Shown: positions 5,667 through 6,795 of the stretch, piece after piece
Numbering within the stretch: the first letter of the stretch is position 1
Layout: every line of letters starts with the position of its first letter
Assembly: GCA_945878515.1 (NCBI GenBank)
Contig: CAMCTL010000174.1
Coordinates: forward strand, 1 to 6,795
Origin: Flavobacterium psychrophilum
GTDB lineage: Bacteria > Bacteroidota > Bacteroidia > Flavobacteriales > Flavobacteriaceae
DNA length: 6,795 nucleotides
Direction of reading: 5' to 3'
Translations under genes and position numbers: made by a program
The notes under the pieces: generated by a model
Told to the model about the DNA's origin: nothing
Database searches by the model: none
Seen by the model: the letters and a program-made list of their open reading frames with translations, nothing else

Positions 5667-5710
5667 AAACCTTTGCGAACTTTACGAAAACTTCGCTTCT
5701 TTGCGTTTAG
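5667..5710. repeat. CTTTGCG-type degenerate short repeats upstream of tex
   Basis: CTTTGCG (5671-5677), CTTTACG (5680-5686), CTTCGC (5691-5696) and CTTTGCG (5699-5705) follow one another within about 40 bp. The small hairpin CGAA-AAC-TTCG (5685-5695) lies inside. This resembles the short, dispersed TTTGCG-rich intergenic repeats seen in Flavobacterium chromosomes; the identification is from memory of such sequences, and copy number cannot be checked here. It fills most of the 68-bp gap before tex. It could act as a terminator or mRNA-processing signal for the upstream unit, or merely be a repeat scar. Confidence 0.5.
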
Positions 5711-5722
5711 AAAAATCAAAAA

Positions 5723-6795
5723 ATGACCAACATACAATTCATAGCCAAGTCTGTTCAAACAGCAGTCCTAAACATTCAAAACACCGTTCAATTATTAGAA
5801 GAAGATTGCACAATTCCTTTTATTTCGCGTTATCGAAAAGACAAAACAGGAAATTTAGATGAAGTTCAAATCGAACAAATCGCCAAACTTCAAAAAGATT
5901 ACGAAGTCATTGTCAAGCGAAAAGAAGCGATTCTAAAATCGATTGAAGAGCAAAACGCATTAACACCCGAATTGGAAAAAAAAATCCAGCAAAGTTTCGA
6001 TTTACAAGAATTGGAGGATTTTTATTTGCCATTCAAAAAGAAGAAAAAAACCAAAGCCGATGTCGCTCGAGAAAACGGATTGGAGCCTTTGGCTAAAATC
6101 ATAATGGCACAAAACAACGATGATATCGATTTCTTGGCCACGAAATATTTGAACGAGAACGTGATTAATGAAGATGCCGCTTTACAAGGAGCACGCGACA
6201 TTATAGCCGAATGGATTAACGAAAACATTTATGTTCGTAAACAGTTGCGAAGGCTTTTTCAACGAAAAGCAACCATCACAACCAAAGTTGTAAAAACTAA
6301 AAAAGACGAACAAGACGCTCAAAAATTCAATCAATATTTCGATTGGTCAGAACCTTTGACCAAAGCACCTTCTCATAGATTGTTGGCAATGCTTCGTGCC
6401 GAAAACGAAGGTTACATCAAGTTTAAAATTGAAGTTGATATTGATGAAGCTTACGATATTATTGACGAATTGGTTCTAAAAGGTCAAAGTCCAGGTACGC
6501 CACACGTTCAGTTAGCTATCGAAGACAGTTATAAAAGATTGCTTAACCCAGCCATTTCAAACGAAGCGTTGCAAGAAGCCAAAGCCAAGGCTGATGCCAA
6601 TTCAATTCAGGTCTTTGCGAATAATTTAGGGCAATTATTGTTGGCGCCACCTTTGGGCGAAAAACGAATTCTGGCTATTGATCCAGGATTTCGTTCAGGT
6701 TGTAAAGTAGTTTGTCTGGACGAAAAAGGTGATTTGCTCTACAACGAAAATATCTATCCGCACGCGCCACAGAATGAAACTGCAATGGCAATGAA
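5723..6795 (+). CDS. tex: Tex, RNA-binding transcription accessory protein, N-terminal part (runs off right edge)
   Basis: Tex is a conserved cytosolic protein related to the core of eukaryotic Spt6. It binds nucleic acid and is linked to transcription. The first 357 residues are present; full-length family members have about 700-780, so the helix-hairpin-helix region and C-terminal S1 domain are outside. The N-terminal domain is typical: AVLNIQNTVQLLEEDCTIPF (quoted in part), then ISRYRKDKTGNLDE (about residues 34-47) equivalent to the family's 'hARYRKExTGxLDE', and LEDFYLPFKKKKKTKA (about 98-113) matching 'LEDlYlPyKpKRrTrA'. The YqgF/RNase H-like domain begins near 315 with LAIDPGFRSGCKVV, D320 being the acidic residue of the fold. 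The ATG at 5723 gives the family's usual N-terminus. The leader AAAAATCAAAAA has no Shine-Dalgarno. Base composition returns to housekeeping level (6541-6600 has 30 G/C of 60). No convincing TAnnTTTG promoter is visible in the 68-bp gap. Confidence 0.95.
   Translation, partial: MTNIQFIAKSVQTAVLNIQNTVQLLEEDCTIPFISRYRKDKTGNLDEVQIEQIAKLQKDYEVIVKRKEAILKSIEEQNALTPELEKKIQQSFDLQELEDFYLPFKKKKKTKADVARENGLEPLAKIIMAQNNDDIDFLATKYLNENVINEDAALQGARDIIAEWINENIYVRKQLRRLFQRKATITTKVVKTKKDEQDAQKFNQYFDWSEPLTKAPSHRLLAMLRAENEGYIKFKIEVDIDEAYDIIDELVLKGQSPGTPHVQLAIEDSYKRLLNPAISNEALQEAKAKADANSIQVFANNLGQLLLAPPLGEKRILAIDPGFRSGCKVVCLDEKGDLLYNENIYPHAPQNETAMAM

Noticed and set aside
6022..6228. Minus-strand open frame inside tex
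   Set aside because: Antisense to the conserved Tex N-terminal domain; Ser/Phe-rich shadow.

Overview
The window looks like a piece of a Bacteroidota chromosome, most likely Flavobacterium or a close relative. The reasons are the very low GC intergenic DNA, Lys/Asn/Ile-rich proteins, the near absence of Shine-Dalgarno sequences, and -7 promoter elements of the Bacteroidota type TAnnTTTG (clear at 1874-1881 and 2443-2450). No identification below this level is possible from the sequence alone.

Layout. On the left, the first 301 codons of rnr (RNase R) run leftward off the edge (905 to 1). A 109-bp divergent promoter region separates it from a small rightward DUF2007 gene (1015-1251). Next is about 655 bp without a gene (1252-1906). 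It is very AT-rich and carries a cluster of 9-mers close to the DnaA box (TTATTAACA, CTATTAACA, TTATCAACA and variants), followed by a stretch at about 10% GC. Transcription on the two sides points away from it, so I propose it as a candidate chromosomal replication origin. rpiB (1907-2335) follows behind a good promoter.

Immediately after the rpiB stop are three perfect-length 32-bp tandem repeats (2339-2434). Each can form a hairpin with a variable 4-nt centre. They abut the promoter of an AAA_14/DUF4143 ATPase (2475-3617). After an isolated hairpin (3641-3675) come a BCS1-like AAA+ ATPase (3798-4859) and, 30 bp later, an unrecognised protein (4890-5654) whose motif order resembles the uracil-DNA glycosylase superfamily fold. 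A short CTTTGCG-type repeat (5667-5710) precedes tex (5723 to the right edge), the first 357 codons of the S1-domain RNA-binding transcription accessory protein.

How the parts fit. rnr, rpiB and tex are conserved housekeeping genes: RNA decay, the pentose phosphate pathway and a transcription accessory factor. The three genes between rpiB and tex are visibly more AT-rich in the stretches I counted, are accessory in character and are bordered by repeats, so this is a plausible variable locus. The AAA+ ATPase and the UDG-like protein may be one transcription unit. I do not see a complete known defence system, a transposase, an integrase, a tRNA, an rRNA or a CRISPR array. The two most interesting elements are the candidate origin and the tandem hairpin repeats.
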